DNA of 64,000 nucleotides from positions 1-64,000 of the forward strand of contig JAUIGU010000007.1 in assembly GCA_030432595.1 (NCBI GenBank), given 5' to 3'. Both the position numbers and the translations under genes were made by a program. The DNA is from Phycisphaerae bacterium (lineage in GTDB: Bacteria > Planctomycetota > Phycisphaerae > Phycisphaerales > Phycisphaeraceae). Of the stretch, positions 53,439 through 61,847 are shown piece by piece (position 1 is the first letter of the stretch; every line of letters starts with the position of its first letter). Below the pieces are notes generated by a model. That model had not been told where the DNA came from, searched no databases, and saw only the letters and a list, made by a program, of their open reading frames with translations.

Positions 53439-54985
53439 GCCCGATCCCGCTGTACGTCGTCGGGGCGTACCTCTTGCTGCTGTTGGGTTTGGGACTGATG
53501 TGCAGCCGGTTCTTCCGTGGCACCAGCGGCGACTTCTTTGTCGCGTCGCGCAGCATCGGGCCGTTCGTGCTGCTCATGAGCGTGTTCGGCACGACGATGA
53601 CCGCGTTCGCGCTGGTCGGCTCGACGGGCAAGGCGTACGCCGACGGCATCGGCACCTACGGGCTGATGGCCAGCAAGTCCGGACTGATCCACTCGGCGAT
53701 CTTCTTCCTGGTGGGCATCAAGCTCTGGGCGATCGGCAAGCGGCACGGGTACGTCACGCAGTGCCAGTACTTCCGGGCGCGGTTTGGCTCGGACGCGGTG
53801 GGGTACGTGCTGTTCCCGGTGCTGGTGCTGCTCGTGATCCCGTACCTGCTGATCGGCGTGCTGGGCTCGGGCGCGGTGGTGTCGGGCGTGACGCGCGGCA
53901 TGTTCCCCGACACGTTCGCCAACGGCGCGGTGCCGGCGTGGATCACGGGCGGGGTGGTGTGCGGGGTGGTGACGGTCTACGTGATGCTGGCCGGCGTGCG
54001 CGGCGCGGCGTGGGCGAACACGTTCCAGACGCTGGTGTTCATGACCACGGGCGTGATCACGTTCGTGCTGATCGCCAAGGCGCTAGGTGGGCCGGTCGCG
54101 GCGAGCGAGGCGGTCGAAGCGAACGCGCCGTCGAAGCTGATGCGCACCGGCGAGATCGGCAAGTGGCAGTTCGCAAGCTACTTCTTCATCCCGCTGTCGG
54201 TGGGCATGTTCCCGCACCTGTTCCAGAACTGGCTCACCGCGCGGTCGGCCAAAACGTTCCGACTCACCGTCGTGGCGCACCCGCTCTTCATCATGATCGT
54301 GTGGGTGCCGTGCATCCTGATCGGCATCTGGGCGGCGGGCATGCCGATCGGTATCCCCGAAGAGAGGCAGAACGCCGTGCTGGGCGCGATGGTCGGAAGG
54401 CTGCTGGAGAATCCTTGGCTGACCGGGCTGCTCACTGCGGGTGTGCTCGCAGCGATCATGAGTTCGCTGGATTCGCAGTTCATGTGTCTGGGCACGATGT
54501 TTACCAACGATATCGTGCTGCACAAAGTTGGGCCGGACCGACTGACTGACAAACAGACACTGTGGGTCGGTCGGGCGTTCGTGATCGGGATCGTGGTGTT
54601 GACGTACGCCGTGTCGCTGGTCGCGCAGGGGCAGGCGATCTTCCCGTTGGCGGTGTGGTGCTTCAGCGGATTCGGGGCGCTGTTCCCGGTGGTGGTGGCG
54701 GCGGTGTACTGGAAGCGGGCGACGGCGGCGGGCGTGATCGCGTCGGTGGTCGTCACCGCGGTGGTGTGGTTCGTTCTGTTCGCCCGGGCGGGATACGGAG
54801 GTGAGTCCTTGCTGTTTGTCGAGTGGTTGAGTTCGGAAGGTCAGGAAGACGGCGTGATGCCCGCGACGGTGATGTTCGCCGCGTGCCTGGTGACGCTGGT
54901 GGGTGTGTCGCTGGCGACGCAGCCGCCGGACAGCAAGACCGTCTCGCGGTTCTTCCCGAAAGCGTTGCAGGGGGTGCCGCAGTGA
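53435..54985 (+). CDS. Sodium:solute symporter (SSS family)
   Basis: This 516-residue inner-membrane protein has about 13 helices. Family signs are VASRSIGPFVLLMSVFGTTMTAF near helix 2, the sodium-site region GLLTAGVLAAIMSSLDSQF, and GIVVLTYAVSLVAQGQ. SSS proteins take up sugars, amino acids or carboxylates with Na+. It overlaps both neighbours (ATGA before, GTGA after), so it is coupled with the DUF3311 protein and the ligase. The substrate is unknown; a carboxylate used by the ligase would be consistent. Confidence 0.92.
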   Translation: MSPIPLYVVGAYLLLLLGLGLMCSRFFRGTSGDFFVASRSIGPFVLLMSVFGTTMTAFALVGSTGKAYADGIGTYGLMASKSGLIHSAIFFLVGIKLWAIGKRHGYVTQCQYFRARFGSDAVGYVLFPVLVLLVIPYLLIGVLGSGAVVSGVTRGMFPDTFANGAVPAWITGGVVCGVVTVYVMLAGVRGAAWANTFQTLVFMTTGVITFVLIAKALGGPVAASEAVEANAPSKLMRTGEIGKWQFASYFFIPLSVGMFPHLFQNWLTARSAKTFRLTVVAHPLFIMIVWVPCILIGIWAAGMPIGIPEERQNAVLGAMVGRLLENPWLTGLLTAGVLAAIMSSLDSQFMCLGTMFTNDIVLHKVGPDRLTDKQTLWVGRAFVIGIVVLTYAVSLVAQGQAIFPLAVWCFSGFGALFPVVVAAVYWKRATAAGVIASVVVTAVVWFVLFARAGYGGESLLFVEWLSSEGQEDGVMPATVMFAACLVTLVGVSLATQPPDSKTVSRFFPKALQGVPQ

Positions 54986-56091
54986 GCGCCGCCACGACCG
55001 CCACCGCCGACCGCCTCGACGACCTCGTGAAACAGGCCGACGCCGCACGCGACGAACACCTGCGCGCGATGGTCGCGTGGCACTTCACACCCAAGACCGG
55101 CACGCCGTTCTGGCTCGACTGGGCCAAGGAGCACGGCGTTGACGCGGTCAAGGCCGTGCAGACCTTCGACGACCTCAAGCAGTTGCCGCGCTTCGAGGAC
55201 GAGTGGCTACGCCACCAGCCGCACGCGCGGTGGATCCCCAACGCCTACGCGGGCCGGCCGTTCAAGGTCTTCGAGACCGGCGGCACGACCGGCATGCCCA
55301 AGCAGCGCATCAGCTGGGAAGACCACCTCACCGACTACTCGCAGTTCAGCGAGCGGCTGGACCAGTTCTTCCCCGGCAAGTTTCCGCGCGGCGCGGCGTG
55401 GATGATGCTCGGGCCCACCGGCCCGCGTCGTCTGCGGCTGGCGATCGAACACCTCGCCAACGAGCGCGGCGGGTCGTGCTACTTCGTCGACCTGGACCCG
55501 CGGTTCGTCAAGCGCGCGATTGCCGAGGGCCAACCGCGCATCGCCCAGCAGTACATGCAGCACGTGATCGATCAGGCGGCGACGATCATCCGCCACCGCG
55601 ACGTGGGCTGCCTGTTCGCGACGCCGCGTCTGCTCGAAGCGCTCGGCGAGCGCATGAGCCTGCCGGACGCGGGTATCTCGGGCGTGTTCTGCGGGGGCAC
55701 GTCTATGACGCCGCAGGTGATCCGCTTCCTCTGTGAAGAGGTGCTCGAAAACAAGGCGGCACTGGCCGCGACCTACGGCAACACGCTGATGGGCCTCGCC
55801 ATCGCCGAGCCGGTGACGGCCGAGAACGGGTACCGCCTGACCTATCATGCGCCCGAGCCGCGGGCGATCCTCCGCGTCGTGGACAAGACGGACGAAGAAA
55901 CGCCGGTGGACTACGGACAGTGGGGCCGGGTCGAGCTGACGACGCTGACCAAAGAGTTCTTCATGCCGCGCTTCCTGGAGCGTGACGAGGCGGTGCGGTG
56001 CAAGCCGTTCCCGGGCCTGCCGTGGGACGGCGTGGGCGACGTGCGGCCGCTGGGCTGGGAAACCAAGAAGACCGTGGAGGGCGTGTACTGA
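54982..56091 (+). CDS. AMP-forming ligase of the PaaK/LuxE type
   Basis: This protein has 369 residues from a GTG inside the symporter stop (GTGA). The adenylation motif ETGGTTGMPK lies at residues 98-107, followed by MMLGPTGPRR and VFCGGTSMTPQVIRFL. It is shorter than phenylacetate-CoA ligase (~430) and near LuxE (~370), with little of the C-terminal swivel domain. Such enzymes activate an acid as adenylate and pass it to CoA or a protein thiol. Its coupling to a LuxC/ALDH-like gene by TGATG suggests a two-part carboxylate reductase. Confidence 0.8.
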   Translation: MSAATTATADRLDDLVKQADAARDEHLRAMVAWHFTPKTGTPFWLDWAKEHGVDAVKAVQTFDDLKQLPRFEDEWLRHQPHARWIPNAYAGRPFKVFETGGTTGMPKQRISWEDHLTDYSQFSERLDQFFPGKFPRGAAWMMLGPTGPRRLRLAIEHLANERGGSCYFVDLDPRFVKRAIAEGQPRIAQQYMQHVIDQAATIIRHRDVGCLFATPRLLEALGERMSLPDAGISGVFCGGTSMTPQVIRFLCEEVLENKAALAATYGNTLMGLAIAEPVTAENGYRLTYHAPEPRAILRVVDKTDEETPVDYGQWGRVELTTLTKEFFMPRFLERDEAVRCKPFPGLPWDGVGDVRPLGWETKKTVEGVY

Positions 56092-57500
56092 TGGTGTTCG
56101 ACGTCCCGGTGCTGCGCTTCGGCGAGCCTTACGAGAGCATGGAGACGCTGCCGGTCGTGGACCCGCGCACGGGCGAGACACTCGCGCTGGTGGGCCAGGC
56201 AAACAGCGGGCTCGTTAGGCGCGACTTGCTGAAAGTTCGCGAAGCGCGGGCGGCGCTCGAGGCGTTGTCGTGTTCCGAGCTGATCGCCATGTGCGCCAAA
56301 GCGGGCGAATCGTTCATGACCGGCACACTCGGCGGGATGTCGGCCGAGCAGTACGTTACGACGCTTTCGCGCACGAGCGGGCTGCCGCATGTCATGGCCC
56401 GGCGGAACATGGCGAAGATCAACACAGTGCTCTCGGGCATGGACGGGATCCTGCGCGGGCTGACGCGCGGGCTCGACCTGTCGGTGCTGGACGAAGGCGT
56501 CGGTGAGCAGGCGGGCGTGCCCGTGAGCTACGCGGCGACGGGCACGGCGTTGGGCGTGGTGCTGCCGAGCAACTCGCCGGGCGTGAACTCGATCTGGCTG
56601 CCCGCGGTCGCGCTCAAGACGCCGGTGATGATCAAGCCCGGGCGCGAAGAACCGTGGACGCCGCTTCGTCTGATCCACGCCTTGATCAATGCGGGCGTGC
56701 CGAAGCAGGCGTTCGGCTTCTACCCCACCGACCACGACGGCGCGGATTCATTGCTCACGCGCTGCGGGCGCGGGATTCTTTTTGGTGACGACAAAACCAC
56801 CCGACGTTACGCCGACAACCCCGCCGTCGAGAAGCACGGCACGGGGCGCAGCAAGGTCATCCTTGGCGACGACACGGCCGAACACTGGCGTGACCACCTC
56901 GACGTGCTGGTGTCGTCGGTGCTGGACAACGGCGGGCGGAGCTGCATCAACGCGTCGTGCATCATCACGCCCCGCCACGGCGACGCGATCGCGCAGGCCC
57001 TGGCCGAACGCCTCGACGCGGTGAACCCGAGCGACCCGGCCGACGATGACGCACGCCTCAGCGCGTTCGCCAACCCCGCGTTCGCCGAGTACATCGACGC
57101 GGCGATCCGCGGCGGCCTCGAGTCGCCGGGCGCAACCTTGATGACCCGCGCCGAGCGCTACATCCAACAAGACGGCCGGCACTACCTGCTGCCCACCGTG
57201 GTGCGCTGCGACGACCTGGACCACCCGCTGGGCAACACCGAGTTCATGTGCCCGTACGCGAGTGTCGTCGAGATGCCGGTGTCAGAGGCCATCGAGCGCA
57301 TCGGCCCGAGCCTGGCCGTGACGTTCATCGGCGGCGACGAATCGCTGCAGCGCCGCTTCATCGACCACCCCGACATCGACCGCCTGAACCTCGGCTCGCT
57401 GCCGACCAGCCGCGTCGAGTGGGACCAGCCGCACGAGGGCAACCTGTTCGAGTTCCTCTACCGCCGGCGGGCGATCCAGCGCACCGCCACGCCTGTTTGA
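56091..57500 (+). CDS. Aldehyde dehydrogenase superfamily enzyme, acyl-reductase type (LuxC-like)
   Basis: This 469-residue protein starts at the ATG of TGATG. ALDH features are IKPGREEPWTP (Lys182 of the cofactor site), LDNGGRSC with Cys285 as catalytic thiol (standard FxNxGQxC), and EFMCPYASVVEMP near the C-terminus. The usual Glu of ALDHs (in ELGGK) is replaced by a HGTGRSKV segment, as expected for acyl-thioester reductases. It would turn the activated acid from the previous enzyme into an aldehyde, with NAD(P)H. The reverse (oxidative) direction cannot be excluded. Confidence 0.85.
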   Translation: MVFDVPVLRFGEPYESMETLPVVDPRTGETLALVGQANSGLVRRDLLKVREARAALEALSCSELIAMCAKAGESFMTGTLGGMSAEQYVTTLSRTSGLPHVMARRNMAKINTVLSGMDGILRGLTRGLDLSVLDEGVGEQAGVPVSYAATGTALGVVLPSNSPGVNSIWLPAVALKTPVMIKPGREEPWTPLRLIHALINAGVPKQAFGFYPTDHDGADSLLTRCGRGILFGDDKTTRRYADNPAVEKHGTGRSKVILGDDTAEHWRDHLDVLVSSVLDNGGRSCINASCIITPRHGDAIAQALAERLDAVNPSDPADDDARLSAFANPAFAEYIDAAIRGGLESPGATLMTRAERYIQQDGRHYLLPTVVRCDDLDHPLGNTEFMCPYASVVEMPVSEAIERIGPSLAVTFIGGDESLQRRFIDHPDIDRLNLGSLPTSRVEWDQPHEGNLFEFLYRRRAIQRTATPV

Positions 57501-57517
57501 GTTTTGCAGGCCTAGTC

Positions 57518-58714
57518 GTGACCCAAGCCACCCGCGACATCCCGCACGTCACAAGTCCTCCCGTCGGCGGGTTCGACCACACGCCGCGCACGCGCCTTGT
57601 GTTCGGCAACGGCGTGATCGACCGCCTCGGGCAACTCGCCCGCGAATGTGTTTCCGGCGACCGCGCGGGTCCGGTCTTGCTGGTGACCGACCGTGGCCTG
57701 GTGGACGCCGGCCACGCCGATCGCGCGAAGCAGATCCTCGAATCCAGCGGCTTGGGTGTCGAAGTGTTTGCCGACGCGCACGAAAACCCGACCACGGACG
57801 ACGTAGACGCGTGCGTGGCGGTCGCGAAGTCGGTCGAACCGGTGCTGATCGTGGCGCTGGGCGGCGGCTCGGCGCTGGACACCGCGAAGGGCTGCAACTT
57901 CATTTACACCAACGGCGGCGCGATGGCGGACTACCGCGGGGTCGGCAAAGCGAGCCGGCCGATGCTGCCGTTGATCGCCGTGCCCACGACCGCGGGGACC
58001 GGGAGCGAAACGCAATCGTTCGCCCTCATCGCCACCGCGGACACGCACGAGAAGATGGCCTGCGGCGACCCGAAAGCCGCGGCCCGCGTCGCGCTGCTCG
58101 ACCCCGAGTTGACGACGACCCAGCCCCAGGCCGTCACCGCCGCGACGGGCATCGACGCGATCGCGCACGCGGTCGAGTCGTTTGTCTGCACGCGGCGCAA
58201 CGCCGTGTCCACGCTCTACGCCCGGGAATCGCTCAAGCACACGCTGCACCAGCTCCCGGCGGTGCTGGCGGACGGAAGCGACCTCGACGCGCGCGGCGCC
58301 ATGCTCTGGGGGGCGTCGCTGGCGGGGCTGGCGATCGAGAACAGCATGCTCGGCGCCGCCCACGCCGCCGCGAACCCGCTGACCGCGACGTACGGGCTCA
58401 TCCACGGCCGCGCCGTCGGCGTCATGCTCCCGCACGTGATCCGTTTCAACATGAACGATCCCTTGACCCGTGCGCTCTGCGCCGACCTTGCCCACGCGGT
58501 CGGCCTGACCGACGGCGGACACTTAGCGGACATGGTCGAAACCCGCATCGCGGGATGTGGTTTCGCGACCAACCTCAAGGAACTGGGCTACCCCGTCGCG
58601 GCCCGTGCGGAGTTGGCTCGGCAAGCCGCGACGCAGTGGACGGGAACGTTCAACCCGCGCCCGGTTGACGCCGCCGCCTTCGAAGAACTCTATTCAGACG
58701 CCGGCTTGAACTGA
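57518..58714 (+). CDS. Iron-containing alcohol dehydrogenase
   Basis: This protein has 398 residues from a GTG (TQATRDIPHV) 17 bases after the previous stop; a longer open frame upstream is the neighbour's shadow. Features are LGGGSALDTAKG (nucleotide site), PTTAGTGSE, the metal ligands in GIDAIAHAVES and GAAHAAANPL...GLIHGRAVGVMLP. Family III enzymes interconvert aldehydes and alcohols with NAD(P)H. Downstream of an acid-to-aldehyde module it would complete reduction to an alcohol. Cytoplasmic. Confidence 0.92.
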   Translation: MTQATRDIPHVTSPPVGGFDHTPRTRLVFGNGVIDRLGQLARECVSGDRAGPVLLVTDRGLVDAGHADRAKQILESSGLGVEVFADAHENPTTDDVDACVAVAKSVEPVLIVALGGGSALDTAKGCNFIYTNGGAMADYRGVGKASRPMLPLIAVPTTAGTGSETQSFALIATADTHEKMACGDPKAAARVALLDPELTTTQPQAVTAATGIDAIAHAVESFVCTRRNAVSTLYARESLKHTLHQLPAVLADGSDLDARGAMLWGASLAGLAIENSMLGAAHAAANPLTATYGLIHGRAVGVMLPHVIRFNMNDPLTRALCADLAHAVGLTDGGHLADMVETRIAGCGFATNLKELGYPVAARAELARQAATQWTGTFNPRPVDAAAFEELYSDAGLN

Positions 58715-58762
58715 GTGGTTCCGCCAGTCCCGCGTTCGCGACCGCCCTCCCTATCATGGACC

Positions 58763-59899
58763 ATGAAACACAGCGGGCACACTTCATGTCGAGCGTACGG
58801 ACTGACGGTCATGGCCGTCTTACTGGTCCACGCCTCAACGAGCGCACAGGATTGGGCCTGGCCGCGCGGTGATGATCACAACCGCGGGATCGCGAACGTT
58901 CAGCTCGCCGACGCGTACGAAGTCGCGTGGATCTACGAAGCCGACGCCGCCGTGCAGTCGGCCCCCGTGGCGAAGGACGGCCGGGTCTACCTCGGCCTCG
59001 GCGACGGGGCCCTGCGATGTCTCGACGCAACCAACGGCGACCGGCTCTGGGAATACCGGACCGGCGGGATGATCGAAGCTGACCCGCTCCTGGTCGACGG
59101 GACCGTCTTCATCGGGTCCGCCGACATGAAGATCCACGCCGTCGATGCGGCGGACGGCCAGCCCAAGTGGACCGCGGAAACCGGCGACCGCATCGCCGGC
59201 GGTGCGACCTTTGTCCCTGCGGGGCAAGCCCACCCGTCGCTGGTGGTGGTCGGCAGCTTCGACAACCATGTCTACGCCTTCAACGCGACGACCGGCGACC
59301 CCGTCTGGTCCTACGAAACCGCCAGCTACATCAACGCCCAACCGGCCTACGACGACGGACGCATCGTGGTCGGCGGGTGCGACGGGTTCCTCTACACCCT
59401 CAGCGCGCTCGACGGCAGCCTGATCGGCCGGGTGGAGCTGGGCGGCGAGATCGTCAAGGCGGCCGCCATCACCGACGGCGCCGCGTTCATCGCCCACTAC
59501 CGCAACGAGTTCTGCCGCATCGATCTCGAGGACCAGGCCATCGACTGGCGTTTCACGGACCGCGACTTCCCGTTTGTGTCCGCACCGGCGATCGATCAAG
59601 GCCGGGCCGTGTTCGGTTCGCGTGCCAGACGGCTTTACTGCGTCGAGATCGAGGAAGGCGACGAGCTCTGGGCCTACCGCACCCGCGCGAACATCGACGC
59701 CGCCCCGGTCATCGCCGGCGACCGCGTGGTCGCGGCATCGACCGACGGCCGCATCCACATCGTGGACCTGCACACCGGCGAGCCGGTCTGGTCGTACGAA
59801 CTGGGCGGGAACCTCGTCGCGGGCCCGGCGGTGTTCGGTGACATGCTCGTCATCGGCAACGACGACGGCCAGGTGTTCGCGCTGACCGCCAAAAAATGA
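58763..59899 (+). CDS. Exported PQQ-type beta-propeller protein inside the biosynthetic operon
   Basis: This protein has 378 residues from the ATG of MKHSGHTS. The signal peptide is YGLTVMAVLLVHASTSAQ. Eight PQQ-like repeats follow, very regular: LDATNGDRLWEYRT, VDAADGQPKWTAET, FNATTGDPVWSYET, VDLHTGEPVWSYEL. It is shorter and more regular than the five PQQ proteins upstream, resembling BamB more than quinoprotein dehydrogenases. Its stop overlaps the radical SAM start (ATGA). A periplasmic protein in an otherwise cytoplasmic pathway is odd. Confidence 0.85.
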   Translation: MKHSGHTSCRAYGLTVMAVLLVHASTSAQDWAWPRGDDHNRGIANVQLADAYEVAWIYEADAAVQSAPVAKDGRVYLGLGDGALRCLDATNGDRLWEYRTGGMIEADPLLVDGTVFIGSADMKIHAVDAADGQPKWTAETGDRIAGGATFVPAGQAHPSLVVVGSFDNHVYAFNATTGDPVWSYETASYINAQPAYDDGRIVVGGCDGFLYTLSALDGSLIGRVELGGEIVKAAAITDGAAFIAHYRNEFCRIDLEDQAIDWRFTDRDFPFVSAPAIDQGRAVFGSRARRLYCVEIEEGDELWAYRTRANIDAAPVIAGDRVVAASTDGRIHIVDLHTGEPVWSYELGGNLVAGPAVFGDMLVIGNDDGQVFALTAKK

Positions 59900-61272
59900 A
59901 AGGCCGCATGCCGCACGATATCCAACAAAACAAACAAGATTCGGGCGACCACGCGCTCCCCGTCGTCGAAGAATCCAAGGCGACGGAGGCCGGCAACTAT
60001 TTTGTCTCGAACTACCCGCCCTTCTCGCTCTGGACGCCGGGCCACGTCTCGACGCTGATGGACCGCCTGCAGACCCCCGACGACCGGGAGCGCACGACCG
60101 GACTCTACGTCCACATCCCGTTCTGCCGGAAGCGCTGCCACTTCTGCTACTTCCGCGTCTACACCGACAAGAGCCGCAACGAGGTCAGCGAGTACCTGGA
60201 CGCCGTGACCGACGAAGCGGCCTGGCTCGGCGATACGCCGTATGTGCGCGGCAAGAAGCTGCGTTTCGTTTACTTCGGCGGCGGGACGCCTTCGTTTCTG
60301 TCGGAGTCACAGCTGGATGATTTGTTCACCGCGTTGCGTGAGCGCTTCGACTGGTCCGAGGTTGAAGAAGTCGCCTTCGAGTGCGAGCCCGGCACGCTGA
60401 CGCCGCGCAAGCTCAAGAAGCTCAAGTCCCTCGGCGTGACGCGGCTGTCCCTGGGCATCGAGAACTTCTCCGACGAGATCCTCGAACACAACAACCGTGC
60501 CCACCGGACCCAGCAGGTGCAGGCCGCGTACGACGGCGCCCGCGACGCCGGGTTCGAACACATCAACATCGACCTGATCGCGGGGATGATGGGCGAGACC
60601 GACGCGAACTGGCGTCACTGCATCGAGCGCACGCTCGAATACGAGCCCGACGCGATCACCGTGTACCAGATGGAGATCCCGTACAACACGACGATCTACA
60701 AACAGATGCGTGAGTCGGGCAAGACCATCGCGCCCGTGGCGGACTGGGACACCAAGCGCCGCTGGGTCGCCGAAGCGTTCACGGCGTTCGAGGACGCCGG
60801 CTACCACATCGGCAGCGCCTACACGGCCGTGAAGGACGCGCAACGCGTGAAGTTCATCTACCGCGACGAGCTGTGGGCCGGCGCGGACATGCTCGCCCTG
60901 GGCGTGTCCAGCTTCGGGCACGTCGGCGGGGTTCATTACCAGAACCAGCACGACATCGTGCCTTACATGTCGGCCGTCGCCGCCGGCGACCCGCCGGTGT
61001 ACCGCGCCTTGCCGGTCGGCGACGAAGAGCTCTTCCTGCGGCAGTGGATGCTCCAGCTCAAACTCGGACGGGTCAATCGATCCGACTTCGTCGAAAGGTA
61101 CGGGATCGACCCGTTCACGCGGTTCGCCGAGTTGTTGGGGACCTACGCCGACGCGGGCTACCTCACGATGGACGGCGACGACCTCGTGTTTACACGCGAG
61201 GGTTTGCTGCGGGTGGATCGCCTGTTGCACGCGTTCTTTCCCGAAGAGTTGAAGGGCGTGCGATATGCCTGA
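59896..61272 (+). CDS. Radical SAM enzyme of the HemN/HemW type
   Basis: This 458-residue protein has the cluster motif CRKRCHFC (Cys77, Cys81, Cys84) after YVHIPF, exactly the HemN/HemW setting. SAM-binding strands are [11 protein letters not shown] and [13 protein letters not shown], then [13 protein letters not shown]. It lacks the fourth Cys (CxC) of HemN oxidases, so a copro-oxidase role is unlikely. A 65-residue N-terminal extension and a C-terminal winged region ([17 protein letters not shown]) occur. HemW-like members serve in heme handling; others are methylases. It overlaps its neighbours by four and eight bases. Confidence 0.88.
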   Translation: MKGRMPHDIQQNKQDSGDHALPVVEESKATEAGNYFVSNYPPFSLWTPGHVSTLMDRLQTPDDRERTTGLYVHIPFCRKRCHFCYFRVYTDKSRNEVSEYLDAVTDEAAWLGDTPYVRGKKLRFVYFGGGTPSFLSESQLDDLFTALRERFDWSEVEEVAFECEPGTLTPRKLKKLKSLGVTRLSLGIENFSDEILEHNNRAHRTQQVQAAYDGARDAGFEHINIDLIAGMMGETDANWRHCIERTLEYEPDAITVYQMEIPYNTTIYKQMRESGKTIAPVADWDTKRRWVAEAFTAFEDAGYHIGSAYTAVKDAQRVKFIYRDELWAGADMLALGVSSFGHVGGVHYQNQHDIVPYMSAVAAGDPPVYRALPVGDEELFLRQWMLQLKLGRVNRSDFVERYGIDPFTRFAELLGTYADAGYLTMDGDDLVFTREGLLRVDRLLHAFFPEELKGVRYA

Positions 61273-61828
61273 GCCTTCGGCCCGCACGCTGCAGTCCGCC
61301 GACTTCGGCCCCCTGGCCGCGTTGTTCGGCGAGCCGGTCCACGGCGAGGTCATCTCTGCGGACGACGTGCCGGAGCCGTGCCACGGCTTGTTGGTCCACG
61401 ACCGGGATATGACGTCCACGCTCGAGTCGTTCTGCGGCCAGCAACTGCGGGTCGAGGTCCTCGGGAAGCGCGTCGAGGACGACCGGCTGTGGCGGCGCGT
61501 GCTCCTGGTCGGCGTGCAGGACGGACGGCTGGTGGAGTTCGGCGCGATCCGTATCGAGTTGGCGGCGCTGCCCGAGGCCGCGCGGGCCGAGGTGCTGGCG
61601 TGCGAGACGCCCCTGGGCGCGATCCTCCACGCCCACAGCGTTTCGTTTCGGTCCGCGCCGACGGCTTTTTTCCGTGTTCACGGCGGCCCCGGGCTCCCGT
61701 CGGCCCTAAGGTCTTTTAGTCGTGACGCCGCGAACACCGAGCTTTGCCTGTACGGACGCCGAAACACCCTGAGCCTGACGGACGGCCGCGTGATCGCGGA
61801 CATCGTGGAAGTCCTCCCGCCGCTCTGA
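61265..61828 (+). CDS. Chorismate lyase-like (UbiC fold) enzyme
   Basis: This 187-residue protein follows E. coli UbiC along most of its length: LLVHDRDMTSTLE (UbiC LLLEDSMTKRFE), LWRRVLL with Arg77/78 (UbiC YWLREILL, catalytic Arg), TPLGAIL (TPLGRYL), LCLYGRRNTLSL (GLWGRRSRLRL) and the terminal VEVLPPL (TELFLP, catalytic Glu). UbiC turns chorismate into 4-hydroxybenzoate and pyruvate. A related chorismate-derived benzoate (3-hydroxy) is also possible. The start overlaps the radical SAM gene by eight bases. No other ubiquinone genes are near. Confidence 0.75.
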   Translation: MPEPSARTLQSADFGPLAALFGEPVHGEVISADDVPEPCHGLLVHDRDMTSTLESFCGQQLRVEVLGKRVEDDRLWRRVLLVGVQDGRLVEFGAIRIELAALPEAARAEVLACETPLGAILHAHSVSFRSAPTAFFRVHGGPGLPSALRSFSRDAANTELCLYGRRNTLSLTDGRVIADIVEVLPPL

Positions 61829-61847
61829 CGCATGTCCACCGAAAACC

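Noticed and set aside
57248-57517. Upstream extension of the iron alcohol dehydrogenase.
   Set aside because: It lies inside the ALDH gene in another frame; the family N-terminus starts after the GTG at 57518.
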